From the NCBI GenBank assembly GCA_016936875.1, contig JAFGXB010000134.1:1-35141 (forward strand): a stretch of 35,141 bases of DNA, read 5' to 3'. Under the pieces are notes generated by a model. That model did not search any database, was not told the DNA's origin, and saw nothing but the letters and a program-made list of their open reading frames with translations. Position 1 is the stretch's first letter, and the number at the start of each line of letters is the position of its first letter. The translations under genes were made by a program, and so were the position numbers. Source of the DNA: Burkholderiaceae bacterium. GTDB lineage: Bacteria; Pseudomonadota; Gammaproteobacteria; Burkholderiales; Burkholderiaceae_C. This document shows, piece by piece, positions 17,816 to 25,755 of the stretch.

Positions 17816-19102
17816 ATGAAACACCACGTCATCATCGGCAACGGCCCTGCGGGCGTCGTTGCGGCCGAAACCCTGCGCAAAAACAGTCCGGCAGAAGACC
17901 GCATCACTCTGATTGGTGATGAAGACTCGCCGCCCTATTCGCGCATGGCCATTCCCTACCTCTTGCATGGCGACATCACCGAGCGTGGCACCTGGCTGCG
18001 CAAGGACGCGCAGCACTGGAAGCATCTGGGCATCACCCTGCGCCACGACCGGGTGAAATCGCTCGACACCGCAGCCAAATCGCTCACACTCGCCTCCGGC
18101 GACACCCAACCCTTCGACACCCTGCTGATCGCCACCGGCTCCAGCCCGGCGCTGCCGCCCATACCCGGCATTCACGCCCAGCGCGTGCACACCTGCTGGA
18201 CGCTGGATGACGCCCGCGCCATTGCGCAATTCGCCGTGCCGGGTGCGCGCGTCATCCAGTTGGGCGCGGGCTTCATCGGCTGCATCATCATGGAAAGCCT
18301 GGTGCGCCGCCGGGTGCAGCTCACCGTGGTGGAAATGGGCGACCGCATGGTGCCGCGCATGATGGGCGAGACGGCTGGCGGCATGATCCGCGACTGGGTG
18401 CAGGCCAAGGGCGTGGCGGTGCACACCGGCACGCGCATCGAGGCCATCGAATCCAACCCCTCTGATCTCGCCGCGCCGCTGGCCGTGCGCCTGTCCACGG
18501 GAGAGCGCCTCCCGGCCGATCTGGTGATTTCCGCCGCCGGAGTGAAACCCAATATCGGCTTTCTCGAACACTCGGGCGTGCACTGCCTGCAGGGCGTGCT
18601 CACGGACGAGCGCATGCAGACCAATGTGCCCGGCATTTACGCCGCGGGCGACTGCGCCGAGGCCTTCGACGCGCTGTATGGCAAGCCCATCGTCAGCGCC
18701 ATTCAGCCCAATGCGGTCGATCAGGCTTACGTCGCGGCCATGAATATGGCGGGCAAGCACGCCAAGCTGCACGGCGTGACGCAGATCAACGTGCTTGACA
18801 CCCTGGGCCTCATCTCCTGCAGCTTCGGCCAGTGGCAGGGCACGCCCGGCGGCCAGAGCGTGGAGCTGACCGACCGCGCGGCCGGCAAGCATCTCAGCCT
18901 GCAGTTCCTGGGAGATGTGATGGTGGGCAGCAACAGCATTGGCACCACGGCGCATATCGGCGTGCTGCGCGGCCTGGTGGAAGGGCGGGTGAAACTCGGC
19001 GGCTGGAAAGACAAACTGCTGGCCGACCCGACGCGGCTGATGGAGGCCTATCTCGCCAGCGCCCAGGCGCAGGACCGGCGCGGCGATACCGTGCAGCATT
19101 GA
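17816..19102 (+). CDS. aorC: FAD-dependent pyridine nucleotide oxidoreductase subunit (AorC-like)
   Basis: 428 residues. An FAD Rossmann motif IIGNGPAGVVAAETLR opens the protein, a second dinucleotide motif QLGAGFIGCIIMESLVRR sits near 160, and the flavin-closing GIYAAGDCAE lies near 285. The fold is that of NADH-dependent ferredoxin, rubredoxin and nitrite reductase flavoproteins. In the AOR complex of Aromatoleum the FAD subunit lets NAD+ accept electrons from the iron-sulfur chain; the same role is inferred here. ACAGGAG stands 5 bases before ATG 17816, and the in-frame ATG at 17765 lacks a site and family similarity. No redox disulfide is evident. Confidence 0.9.
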   Translation: MKHHVIIGNGPAGVVAAETLRKNSPAEDRITLIGDEDSPPYSRMAIPYLLHGDITERGTWLRKDAQHWKHLGITLRHDRVKSLDTAAKSLTLASGDTQPFDTLLIATGSSPALPPIPGIHAQRVHTCWTLDDARAIAQFAVPGARVIQLGAGFIGCIIMESLVRRRVQLTVVEMGDRMVPRMMGETAGGMIRDWVQAKGVAVHTGTRIEAIESNPSDLAAPLAVRLSTGERLPADLVISAAGVKPNIGFLEHSGVHCLQGVLTDERMQTNVPGIYAAGDCAEAFDALYGKPIVSAIQPNAVDQAYVAAMNMAGKHAKLHGVTQINVLDTLGLISCSFGQWQGTPGGQSVELTDRAAGKHLSLQFLGDVMVGSNSIGTTAHIGVLRGLVEGRVKLGGWKDKLLADPTRLMEAYLASAQAQDRRGDTVQH

Positions 19103-19126
19103 GCGCGTGAACCGATCTTCCGCCGC

Positions 19127-19432
19127 ATGGACACTCCCGCATCCCCAGGCACAACAGCATGCGCAGCGCCGCAGGCGACAGTGCGCATCACCCTCAAGCT
19201 GATGGTCACGCTCACCGACTATCTGCCGCAGCCGCGCCAGGGCCACCAGATGGCGCTGGACATCGCCCCGGGCACCACCATCCAGGACGTGGTGGATCGG
19301 TTTCGCCTGCCGTGGAAACTGGTCCACCTTGTGCTGGTGGACGGCGTTTACATCAACCCCGACCAGCGTGACAGCCGCGTCCTCCTGGAGGGGGAGACTC
19401 TGGCGATCTGGCCGCCCGTGGCGGGAGGATGA
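19127..19432 (+). CDS. aorD: MoaD/ThiS-like beta-grasp protein of the AOR operon (AorD-like)
   Basis: 101 residues, with a beta-grasp pattern in the second half (APGTTIQDVVDRF, VLVDGVYINPDQ, LLEGETLAIWPPVAGG) and the C-terminal Gly-Gly that MoaD needs for thiocarboxylation. MoaD supplies sulfur for the pterin dithiolene. Dedicated MoaD-like proteins accompany many tungsten AORs, probably to make the W-pterin, so this one likely serves AorB. The first ~20 residues have no match to the fold and the ribosome site is weak; a GTG at 19181 is a possible true start. The stop overlaps the next gene's ATG (ATGA at 19429-19432). Confidence 0.82.
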   Translation: MDTPASPGTTACAAPQATVRITLKLMVTLTDYLPQPRQGHQMALDIAPGTTIQDVVDRFRLPWKLVHLVLVDGVYINPDQRDSRVLLEGETLAIWPPVAGG

Positions 19433-19731
19433 TGTTTGGCGATCAGGCTCCCGCCAGCGCCAGGCTGGACATGGCCATCACCCGCAGCGAATTCGTGCGC
19501 CAGCTCAAGACAGCGTTTCCTGCCCTGCAAGAGCCGGCGCCGGACGAATTTTCAGGCGAGGATCTTGGCTGTCAGTGGTCGATCCGGCTGCAGCCCACAG
19601 CCCCCACGCGGCTGGGCCTGATCGTGCTGGAACGCTGGCTGGCCGAGATTGCCGTGCAGGCGAAGACGCCGACGCAGCGGCAGCTCTGGTGGCAACGCTT
19701 CAGTGCCCATTTTCAGAAAGGTGGCGGGTAA
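19429..19731 (+). CDS. Small unrecognised protein, last gene of the AOR operon
   Basis: 100 residues, not recognised. GGGAGG lies just before the ATG and the start overlaps the aorD stop by four bases, so it is translated with the operon. It is soluble-looking, has one Cys (LGCQW), a Trp-rich stretch near the end (QLWWQRF) and finishes in Gly-Gly-Gly. The first ~15 residues may be dispensable, as MAITRSEF offers a second start. Its place suggests a role in AOR maturation or cofactor delivery; that is inference. The last 32 bases overlap the 3' end of the facing glycosyltransferase gene. Confidence 0.7.
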   Translation: MMFGDQAPASARLDMAITRSEFVRQLKTAFPALQEPAPDEFSGEDLGCQWSIRLQPTAPTRLGLIVLERWLAEIAVQAKTPTQRQLWWQRFSAHFQKGGG

Positions 19732-20878
19732 GCCGCGCACTGGCCTGCGGATCAACGCCATCGGCGTGCCGCAGAACGCCGTCAAGTATTTGCGGCACCT
19801 CGAACACCGCACGGTTCGGGTGCGCCGCAACCCTGGCGCGAAACGCCGGAAGATCGGCCAGGAAGGTCGGCAGATCGGCCGCAATGGCACGGAAACTCGG
19901 CAGCACCAGGCCATAGCCGTTATCGCGCACCCAGTCGGTGTTGTAGCGCTCCTGCGGCATGGTCCAGGCATTGCGCGCGACGATGACCGGCAGGCCCAGA
20001 TGCAGCGCCTCGCTCAACGAGCCGGGACCGGGTTTGCCGATGAAAAAATCGCCCAGCCGCATCACCTCGGCCACCTCGCTGGTGAAGCCCATCACATGGC
20101 GCGGCTCTGCGGCAGGCAAGGCGCGCAGCTTCGCGGCCAGTTTGGCATTGTGGCCACACATGAAAATGAGCTGCGTGTCGGGCAGGCGCTCGGCAATGGC
20201 CAACATGCTGCGCGAACCATGACCGCCGAACATCACCACGCCAACCGGGCGTTGCGGGTCGAAGCCCATCGCCTGCAGGCGCGCGGCGCGATCGAAGTCT
20301 TGCGGCGCGCGGTAAAAATCCGGGCGGATCATCATGCCGGAAGTGGCATGCACTTTTTCCGGCGCAAAGCCCGCGTCCAGCGCCTGCTGCACAGCGCGCG
20401 GCGAGCCGCAGATGAGATGCTGATCCTGCCCCTGCTCCATCCAGAAATGCGGCGGAAAATCGGCCAGATCGGTCAATAGCGTGACATAGGGCACGCCGGG
20501 CAGGGTGGCCGTCAGGCTGTCAAACAGCGCGCGATTGAAGTTGGGGATGAGCGACACCGCCAGATCGGGTTCGGTGCGCAACCAGTGCAACTTGAGAATC
20601 TTGAGCAGGGTGGGATGCAGCAGACGCAGCGCGCCCTGCAAAAGCTTGAGTTCGTGCCGCAAACCGAGGGTCAGGCCCCGGGCGAGGCGAGCGTTGTAAT
20701 AGTCTTCGGGCGAAAAGGTGTATTTGCGCAGCGTGCCTTGCGGATCGAGCACATCGGTCAGGTTGACCAGGCGCACCTGCCAGGGCAGGCCGGATTGCGC
20801 AATGCTTTGCTGCAGCGCCAGGGCCGATGCCCGGTGGCCCCCGCCAGCGTTGAAATAAATCAAATCGACAGTTTTCAT
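19700..20878 (-). CDS. MGDG-synthase-like glycolipid glycosyltransferase (GT28)
   Basis: 392 residues. The acceptor-side domain begins YFNAGGGHRASALAL, the glycine-rich loop of monogalactosyldiacylglycerol synthases and MurG-like enzymes; the donor side shows MFGGHGSRSM near 220 and FFIGKPGPGSLSEAL near 292, the nucleotide-sugar binding motif. Family members transfer galactose, glucose or glucuronic acid from a UDP-sugar to diacylglycerol. The sugar and lipid here are not predictable. No membrane span is seen; binding would be peripheral. Start 20878 is the ATG next to the conserved strand; an ATG at 20896 adds six residues and neither has a clear ribosome site. Confidence 0.86.
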   Translation of the reverse strand: MKTVDLIYFNAGGGHRASALALQQSIAQSGLPWQVRLVNLTDVLDPQGTLRKYTFSPEDYYNARLARGLTLGLRHELKLLQGALRLLHPTLLKILKLHWLRTEPDLAVSLIPNFNRALFDSLTATLPGVPYVTLLTDLADFPPHFWMEQGQDQHLICGSPRAVQQALDAGFAPEKVHATSGMMIRPDFYRAPQDFDRAARLQAMGFDPQRPVGVVMFGGHGSRSMLAIAERLPDTQLIFMCGHNAKLAAKLRALPAAEPRHVMGFTSEVAEVMRLGDFFIGKPGPGSLSEALHLGLPVIVARNAWTMPQERYNTDWVRDNGYGLVLPSFRAIAADLPTFLADLPAFRARVAAHPNRAVFEVPQILDGVLRHADGVDPQASARLTRHLSENGH

Positions 20879-20949
20879 TGGCTGAATGTTGAACATGACA
20901 GTGCACGACACACCTGTGATGTGACGAAATTACCACGTCATGGTTTCAT

Positions 20950-20978
20950 GGAACTTCGGGAATTATGTAAATTTCACG
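20950..20978 (+). promoter_or_regulatory. Possible sigma-E-like (ECF) promoter before the Ala-rich lipoprotein
   Basis: GGAACTT at 20950-20956 equals the consensus -35 of RpoE-type promoters; TTCACG follows after 16 bases and only loosely resembles an ECF -10. It points at the lipoprotein gene about 100 bases downstream, in the 199-base gap shared with the divergent glycosyltransferase gene. An envelope-stress sigma would suit a lipoprotein, but the -10 is weak. Confidence 0.25.
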
Positions 20979-21077
20979 CGGCATGGATTGAGAAAATACA
21001 CAAAATCATGTCCTATTCAGTCTGATGACGGTCAATATCCGTTGCTTACCCCCCACCAAACTGAACTTGGAGTTGTC

Positions 21078-21524
21078 ATGAAATTCAAACTTGCCCTGAT
21101 CGCCGCCGCCGTGCTTTCGCTTGCGGCCTGCCAAAAAGCCGAACAAGCCGCTAGCGGCGCGGCGAGCGCCGCCCAATCGGCCGCCAGCTCTGCCGTCGCT
21201 GCAGGTGCCAGCGCCGCGGGCGCAACCGCCAGCGCCGCACACGGTGCCGTTGCGGGTGCGGCGAGCGCGGCAGGTGGTGTGGTGGATCATGCGGCGAGCG
21301 CCGCGCAAGGTGCGGCAAGTGCCGCCGGCCACGCCGTGGGCGGCGCAGCCAGCGCGGCGGCGGGTGCTGCCAGCGCCGCGGTCCATTCGGGCGCCAATGC
21401 GGTGTCCGACGCTGCCGGCAAAGCGAAAAACGCTGCAGCGGGTGCCGTCGACACGCTGAAGGAAAAGGCCACGGATGCAGCCCATGGCGCGATGGACAAG
21501 GCCTCGCAAGCCGTCAAGCCCTGA
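21078..21524 (+). CDS. Alanine-rich low-complexity lipoprotein
   Basis: 148 residues. Signal peptide MKFKLALIAAAVLSLAAC has a lipobox ending at Cys18, so a lipid-anchored protein is expected. The rest is about 45 % Ala by hand count, with many GAASAA or AASAA units and scattered Gly, Ser, His and Val; the last 40 residues carry Lys and Asp/Glu (KAKNAAAGAV, LKEKATDAAHGAMDKA) like an amphipathic helix. It resembles small uncharacterised Ala-rich lipoproteins and, loosely, LEA-like or Lpp-like helical proteins. GGAG precedes the ATG by 7 bases, and a strong terminator follows. Function is unknown. Confidence 0.75.
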   Translation: MKFKLALIAAAVLSLAACQKAEQAASGAASAAQSAASSAVAAGASAAGATASAAHGAVAGAASAAGGVVDHAASAAQGAASAAGHAVGGAASAAAGAASAAVHSGANAVSDAAGKAKNAAAGAVDTLKEKATDAAHGAMDKASQAVKP

Positions 21525-21537
21525 TCTGCGGCAGCAG

Positions 21538-21567
21538 AAAAACGGCGAACTTCGGTTCGCCGTTTTT
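21538..21567. terminator. Strong bidirectional intrinsic terminator
   Basis: Stem AACGGCGAAC (21541-21550) and GTTCGCCGTT (21555-21564) around a TTCG tetraloop, with an A-run before and a T-run after, so it works on both strands. It ends the lipoprotein message on the plus strand and lies at the end of the ABC ATPase gene on the minus strand. Confidence 0.93.
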
Positions 21568-22922
21568 TATTCGTCCGCCTCGGGGTTGTCGAGGCTGAAG
21601 ACTTCGGCGTTGTCGTCGTAGGCGTACACCTCGGCGTAACGGCCCCAATCGATAGCGGTGTCGAGCACTCGGCGGGCTTCTTCCTCGCTGAGATGGTCTT
21701 CGAGTTCGGTGAGAAAGCGCGAGTCGGGCGCACGATGGTTGAAGCGCTCGTCGAGCACTGCGCGGATGCGCGCCACCAGCGGCACGCGCTCGGTCAGGTG
21801 ACGGGCGAACAACTGCTTGCGCTCCTGCAGGCTGCCGTCGACAAAGGTTCGCCCGGCGGGCAGCAGCATGATGTCGCCATCTTCCACCTGGGCGAACCCA
21901 AGCAGTTCCACGCCTTCGATCAGCGGAAACAGGTCGTCCACCGAAAAATGCATGTCCTCGGCCAGATCGGGCAGGCCGATGCGGGTATTGGCATTGCTTT
22001 TCTCCAGCGCGTCCAGCTCTTCGAGCAAGCCAGCCAGCGCGTTGACCGAGAGCGATGGCAGTCGCAGGCCGATGCCCGGCGCCTGTTTGCGCACGGCATC
22101 GCGCCCGGTCGGGCGGGCGGTCATGGCGCCGTAGATGCCTTCGACCAGATCGCGGAACTGCTGCGATTCGCGCTCGCGCGGATGCGGCAGATCGATGTGC
22201 ATTTCGCTGATCACCCGTCCAGGGTTGGAGCCGAGGATGACGATGCGGTCGGCCATCAGCACGGCTTCCTCGATGTTGTGCGACACCAGCAGGATGCCGC
22301 GCGTGGGAATCTTGCGCTCGGCCCACAGGTCGAGCAGATCGGTGCGCAGGGTTTCGGCGGTGAGCACGTCGAGTGCGGAGAACGGTTCGTCCATCAGCAG
22401 CACGTCGGGGTTGATCACCAGGGCGCGGGCGAAGCCCACGCGCTGGCGCATGCCGCCGGACAGCTCGCGCGGATAGGCCGACTCGAAACCGTCCAGCCCG
22501 ATGAGGTCGATGGCCGCCAGCGCACGGGCGCGGCGCTCGGTCGGCGGCACCTTGAGCGCTTCCAGCCCGAGTTCCACGTTCTGCAGCACCGTCAGCCAGG
22601 GAAACAGCGCAAAGCTCTGGAACACCATGGCCAGCCCCGGCACCGGGCCGTCGATCGGCTCGCCGCGGTGCAGCGCGGTGCCGCTGGTGGCGGGCACCAG
22701 CCCGGCCAGGGTGCGCAACAGGGTGGACTTGCCCGAACCGGATCGCCCCAGCAGCACCAGAATTTCGCCATCGCGCAAATCGAGATCAACGCCGTCGAGA
22801 ATGACCAGCTCCCCGCCCTCGGGCGTGCGGTACGCCTTGCGCACTCCGGCCAGATGGAAGATGGGCTGCGCCGCGCCCGCATCCTGTGCGCCGGGCGGTT
22901 CCTGAGAGGCAATGGCTTGCAT
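21567..22922 (-). CDS. NitT/TauT-type ABC transporter ATPase with AAA-associated C-terminal domain
   Basis: 451 residues. The ATPase part (about 20-265) has Walker A GRSGSGKST, the signature ELSGGMRQRVGFARAL, Walker B VLLMDEPFSALD and the switch His in LVSHNIEEA. After it lies a ~150-residue domain (about 300-440: LAEDMHFSVDDLFPLIE, LFARHLTERVPL) of the AAA-associated C-terminal type, which ends in an acidic tail. The ATPase part is closest to nitrate, sulfonate and taurine importers. AAGGAA precedes ATG 22922, 23 bases after the permease stop. No substrate-binding protein gene adjoins, so the transported compound and even direction are open. Confidence 0.88.
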   Translation of the reverse strand: MQAIASQEPPGAQDAGAAQPIFHLAGVRKAYRTPEGGELVILDGVDLDLRDGEILVLLGRSGSGKSTLLRTLAGLVPATSGTALHRGEPIDGPVPGLAMVFQSFALFPWLTVLQNVELGLEALKVPPTERRARALAAIDLIGLDGFESAYPRELSGGMRQRVGFARALVINPDVLLMDEPFSALDVLTAETLRTDLLDLWAERKIPTRGILLVSHNIEEAVLMADRIVILGSNPGRVISEMHIDLPHPRERESQQFRDLVEGIYGAMTARPTGRDAVRKQAPGIGLRLPSLSVNALAGLLEELDALEKSNANTRIGLPDLAEDMHFSVDDLFPLIEGVELLGFAQVEDGDIMLLPAGRTFVDGSLQERKQLFARHLTERVPLVARIRAVLDERFNHRAPDSRFLTELEDHLSEEEARRVLDTAIDWGRYAEVYAYDDNAEVFSLDNPEADE

Positions 22923-22945
22923 GCGAATTCCTTGAGAAGCAACAA

Positions 22946-24658
22946 TCAGTCGAGCCGCACGCGCGAGGCGGCAATTTTGTAGAGGCGGTGCCAGACCAGC
23001 CGGTTGATGGCAATCACATACAACGCCATCACACCCACGCCCAGGCCGACCTTCAGCGTCTGCCCCTGCTGGGTGGCCTCGGTGATGTAGGCGCCCAGGC
23101 CCGTGGCGACCAGGGTGTGACTGCCCCAGCTCACCACTTCGGCCACGATGCTGGCATTCCACGCGCCGCCGGATGCGGTGAGCGCCCCGGTGACAAAGCC
23201 CGGGAACACGGCGGGCAGGTAGAGCTTGCGCCACAACAGCCAGCCACGCAGGCCGAGGTTGCGTCCGGCCTCGCGCAGATCGCTGGGAATGGCGGAGGCC
23301 GCGCCAATGACCGAGAACAGGATGTACCACTGGCTGCCCAGAATCATCAGCGGCGCGGTGAACACATTGACATTCAGATGCCAGTGGACGATGGCCACGA
23401 CCACCAGCGGGAACAGCAGATTGGCGGGGAAGGCGGCGAGAAACTGCGCCACCGGCTGCGCCACCGCCGCCCAGCGCGGACGCAGCCCGATCCAGACGCC
23501 CACCGGCACCCAGATCAGTGTGGAAATCGCCACCAGCACGAACACCTTGAACGCGGTGAACGCCCCGAGCAGCAGCACATGCCCCACCTCCGGCCAGCCG
23601 AAGTCGCGCGGCAACACCAGGAACAGCGCCACGATCAGGCCCAGGGTGAACAGCACCATGCAGGCGATGAACACCCGGTCGCCCCAGACGGAAGGTGCGC
23701 GTGGCGCCGATTTGTGCAAGGGCACAGACGGCAGCAGACGCACGCTGGCTTCCCACAGCACGGCGGGCAGCCGCGCCAGCCGCTGGGTGAGGCGGGTGCG
23801 GCGCAGGAAGTCGAGCACCACCGAGCGCGGCGCGTCCACGCTGACGGTGTTGTCCAGGCGGAACTTGTCGGCCCAGGCAACGATGGGGCGGAACAAGAGG
23901 AAGTCGTAGGACACAATGACCACGACCATGGCGAGAATCGCCCAGCCGATGGCCCCGAGATTTTTGGCACCGATGGCCGCGGCGATATACGAGCCAATGC
24001 CCGGCACCGAGACCTGCTGCCCGGCCACGGTGAGCGCCTCGGCAGCGACGACGAAGAACCAACCGCCCGACATGGACATCATCGCGTTCCACAGCAGGCC
24101 CGGCGCGGCATAGGGAAGTTCGAGCTTCCAGAACCGCTGCCAGGCGTTGAGCCGGTAGAGCGTGGCGGCCTCGCCCAGATCGCGCGGCACGGTCTTGAGC
24201 GATTGGTACAGGCTGAACGTCATGTTCCACACCTGCGAAGTCCATACCGCGAAAATCACCGCGAACTGCAGCCCCAGCATGCTGCCCGGAAACAGGGCGA
24301 TGAAGCCGGTCACGGTGATCGACAAATAACCCAGGATGGGCACCGACTGCAGCACGTCGAGCAGCGGCACCATCACTTTTTCGGCATAGCGATTGTTGGC
24401 CGCGATCCAGGCGTAGATCAGGGTGAACACGGTGCTCGCGGCCAGCGCAGCCAGCATGCGCAGCACCGTGTAAAGCGCATATTCAGGCAGATAGCCCGGA
24501 TCGAGCGAGAGCGTGAGGTGTTCGCCCAGATGGAACGGCACCGCCATCTGTCGGCTGGCATGGCCGATGATGAGCAACATGCCGAGGACCAGCGGCAGCG
24601 CGATGAGGTCGCGGCGGTTGGGCAGCGGCAGCGCCAGCGGACGGAAGTTGAGTGCCAT
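22946..24658 (-). CDS. ABC transporter permease, two fused permease domains
   Basis: 570 residues, twice the usual ~260 for this family. Two BPD-type permease units follow each other, each with an EAA cytoplasmic loop: GEAATLYRLNAWQRFWKLEL near 180 and REAGRNLGLRGWLLWRKLYL near 470. About 12 hydrophobic spans are expected. The fusion gives both halves of the channel in one chain, pairing with a dimer of the downstream ATPase. ATG 24658 is taken because MALNFRP begins the conserved part; a TTG at 24691 would add 11 residues. The ribosome site is poor. The gene is divergent from the cation efflux gene. Confidence 0.88.
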   Translation of the reverse strand: MALNFRPLALPLPNRRDLIALPLVLGMLLIIGHASRQMAVPFHLGEHLTLSLDPGYLPEYALYTVLRMLAALAASTVFTLIYAWIAANNRYAEKVMVPLLDVLQSVPILGYLSITVTGFIALFPGSMLGLQFAVIFAVWTSQVWNMTFSLYQSLKTVPRDLGEAATLYRLNAWQRFWKLELPYAAPGLLWNAMMSMSGGWFFVVAAEALTVAGQQVSVPGIGSYIAAAIGAKNLGAIGWAILAMVVVIVSYDFLLFRPIVAWADKFRLDNTVSVDAPRSVVLDFLRRTRLTQRLARLPAVLWEASVRLLPSVPLHKSAPRAPSVWGDRVFIACMVLFTLGLIVALFLVLPRDFGWPEVGHVLLLGAFTAFKVFVLVAISTLIWVPVGVWIGLRPRWAAVAQPVAQFLAAFPANLLFPLVVVAIVHWHLNVNVFTAPLMILGSQWYILFSVIGAASAIPSDLREAGRNLGLRGWLLWRKLYLPAVFPGFVTGALTASGGAWNASIVAEVVSWGSHTLVATGLGAYITEATQQGQTLKVGLGVGVMALYVIAINRLVWHRLYKIAASRVRLD

Positions 24659-24815
24659 GAAAACAGACGCGGTCGGGAATGGAAATTGCAAGAAAGACAG
24701 CCGCCAAGTCTACCGAGCCCGCCGTGAAATTTCGATCTTCTGCCCGTGACAGGCCGCACAGAGAAGTATCCGGGCGTTTCTCGCTCCGATCACAAAGGCC
24801 ATGCACAATTGACGC

Positions 24816-25736
24816 ATGCAAGCCAGAACCTACCTCCGCGCCTCGCTGTTCGCCGCGATTGTCGTCATCAGTCTCAAGCTCCTCGCCTGGAAAGTCACGG
24901 GCTCGGTGGGCTTTTTGTCCGACGCGATGGAATCCATCGTCAACGTCGCGGCGGCGGCATTCGCCCTGTTCATCGTGCGCATTGCCGAAGCGCCGCCAGA
25001 CGCCGACCATCCCTTTGGTCATACAAAGGCGGAATATTTCTCCAGCGGGGTCGAAGGCCTGCTGATTGGCGTCGCCGCAGTGCTCATCCTGGTGGAAGCC
25101 GGGCAACGCCTTACCCAGCCCGAGCCCATCAGCGCCGTGCCGCTGGGTGCGGCCATTTCCGCGCTGGCGACCGCAATCAATCTGGGCGTGGCGCTGTGGA
25201 TGCTGCGCGGTGCCAAGCGGCTGCGCTCCATCGTCATCGAAGCCGATGCCCGCCATCTGATGACCGATGTGTGGACGTCGGTCGGCGTGATCATCGGTGT
25301 GCTGCTGGTGCCTGTCACCGGCTGGCTCTGGCTCGACCCGGTCATCGGCATCATCGTGGCGCTGCACATCCTGCGCGAAGCGTTCTCGCTGGTGAAACGC
25401 TCGGTGGACGGCTTGATGGACAAGTCGATGACCGACGCCGACCTGGCCGCGCTACAGACCGTGCTCGACCGCTTTCGCTCGCAAGACATGCGCTTCGACC
25501 ATGTCCGCACCCGCGTGGCCGGCACCCGGCGCTTTGTGTCCATGCACCTGCACATGCCCGGGCAGTGGTCGCTGCAGCGCGCGGCCAACTGCCGCTACGC
25601 CGTGGAAAAGGCCCTGATCGACGCCCACCCCGGCATGGCGGTCACCATTGAAATGCTCACTGCCGGTCAGGAAAGTCTGCAGGAGGAAAATGAGCAGTCG
25701 CACCACAGCCACGACACGGGCCATTGCCCACCCTGA
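24816..25736 (+). CDS. Cation diffusion facilitator (FieF-like)
   Basis: 306 residues with about six membrane helices in the first 200. Metal-site residues are in FLSDAMESIVN (Asp36 and neighbours on helix 2) and DARHLMTDVWTS on helix 5, with HPFGHTKAEY in the loop, all family hallmarks. The cytoplasmic C-terminal domain (about 205-290) holds the SMHLHMPG strand, and the tail is His-rich (HHSHDTGH). The family exchanges Zn2+, Fe2+, Cd2+, Co2+ or Ni2+ for protons; the DxxxD-type site suits Zn/Fe but does not settle the metal. It is followed 19 bases later by the PEBP gene, probably in one transcript. Confidence 0.93.
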   Translation: MQARTYLRASLFAAIVVISLKLLAWKVTGSVGFLSDAMESIVNVAAAAFALFIVRIAEAPPDADHPFGHTKAEYFSSGVEGLLIGVAAVLILVEAGQRLTQPEPISAVPLGAAISALATAINLGVALWMLRGAKRLRSIVIEADARHLMTDVWTSVGVIIGVLLVPVTGWLWLDPVIGIIVALHILREAFSLVKRSVDGLMDKSMTDADLAALQTVLDRFRSQDMRFDHVRTRVAGTRRFVSMHLHMPGQWSLQRAANCRYAVEKALIDAHPGMAVTIEMLTAGQESLQEENEQSHHSHDTGHCPP

Positions 25737-25755
25737 TTGCCACTTGGAGACCTCC

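Noticed and set aside
16141-17907. Long open frame of 588 codons on the minus strand
   Set aside because: It runs antisense to aorB and aorC, is rich in His, Gly, Ala and Arg as expected of a high-G+C shadow, and has no motif.
21121-21459. Tandem repeat or CRISPR-like array in the Ala-rich gene
   Set aside because: The repeated GCGGCGAGCGCC-type units are coding repeats of irregular spacing within a good reading frame, not repeat-spacer units.
21567-24658. Tungstate importer (TupABC) serving the AOR operon
   Set aside because: The ATPase and permease motifs and the AAA-associated domain fit the NitT/TauT-like group, and there is no TupA-like binding protein.
22886-24727. Open frame of 613 codons on the plus strand
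   Set aside because: Antisense to the permease gene; its strongly polar His/Gln/Arg-rich translation mirrors the hydrophobic codons opposite.
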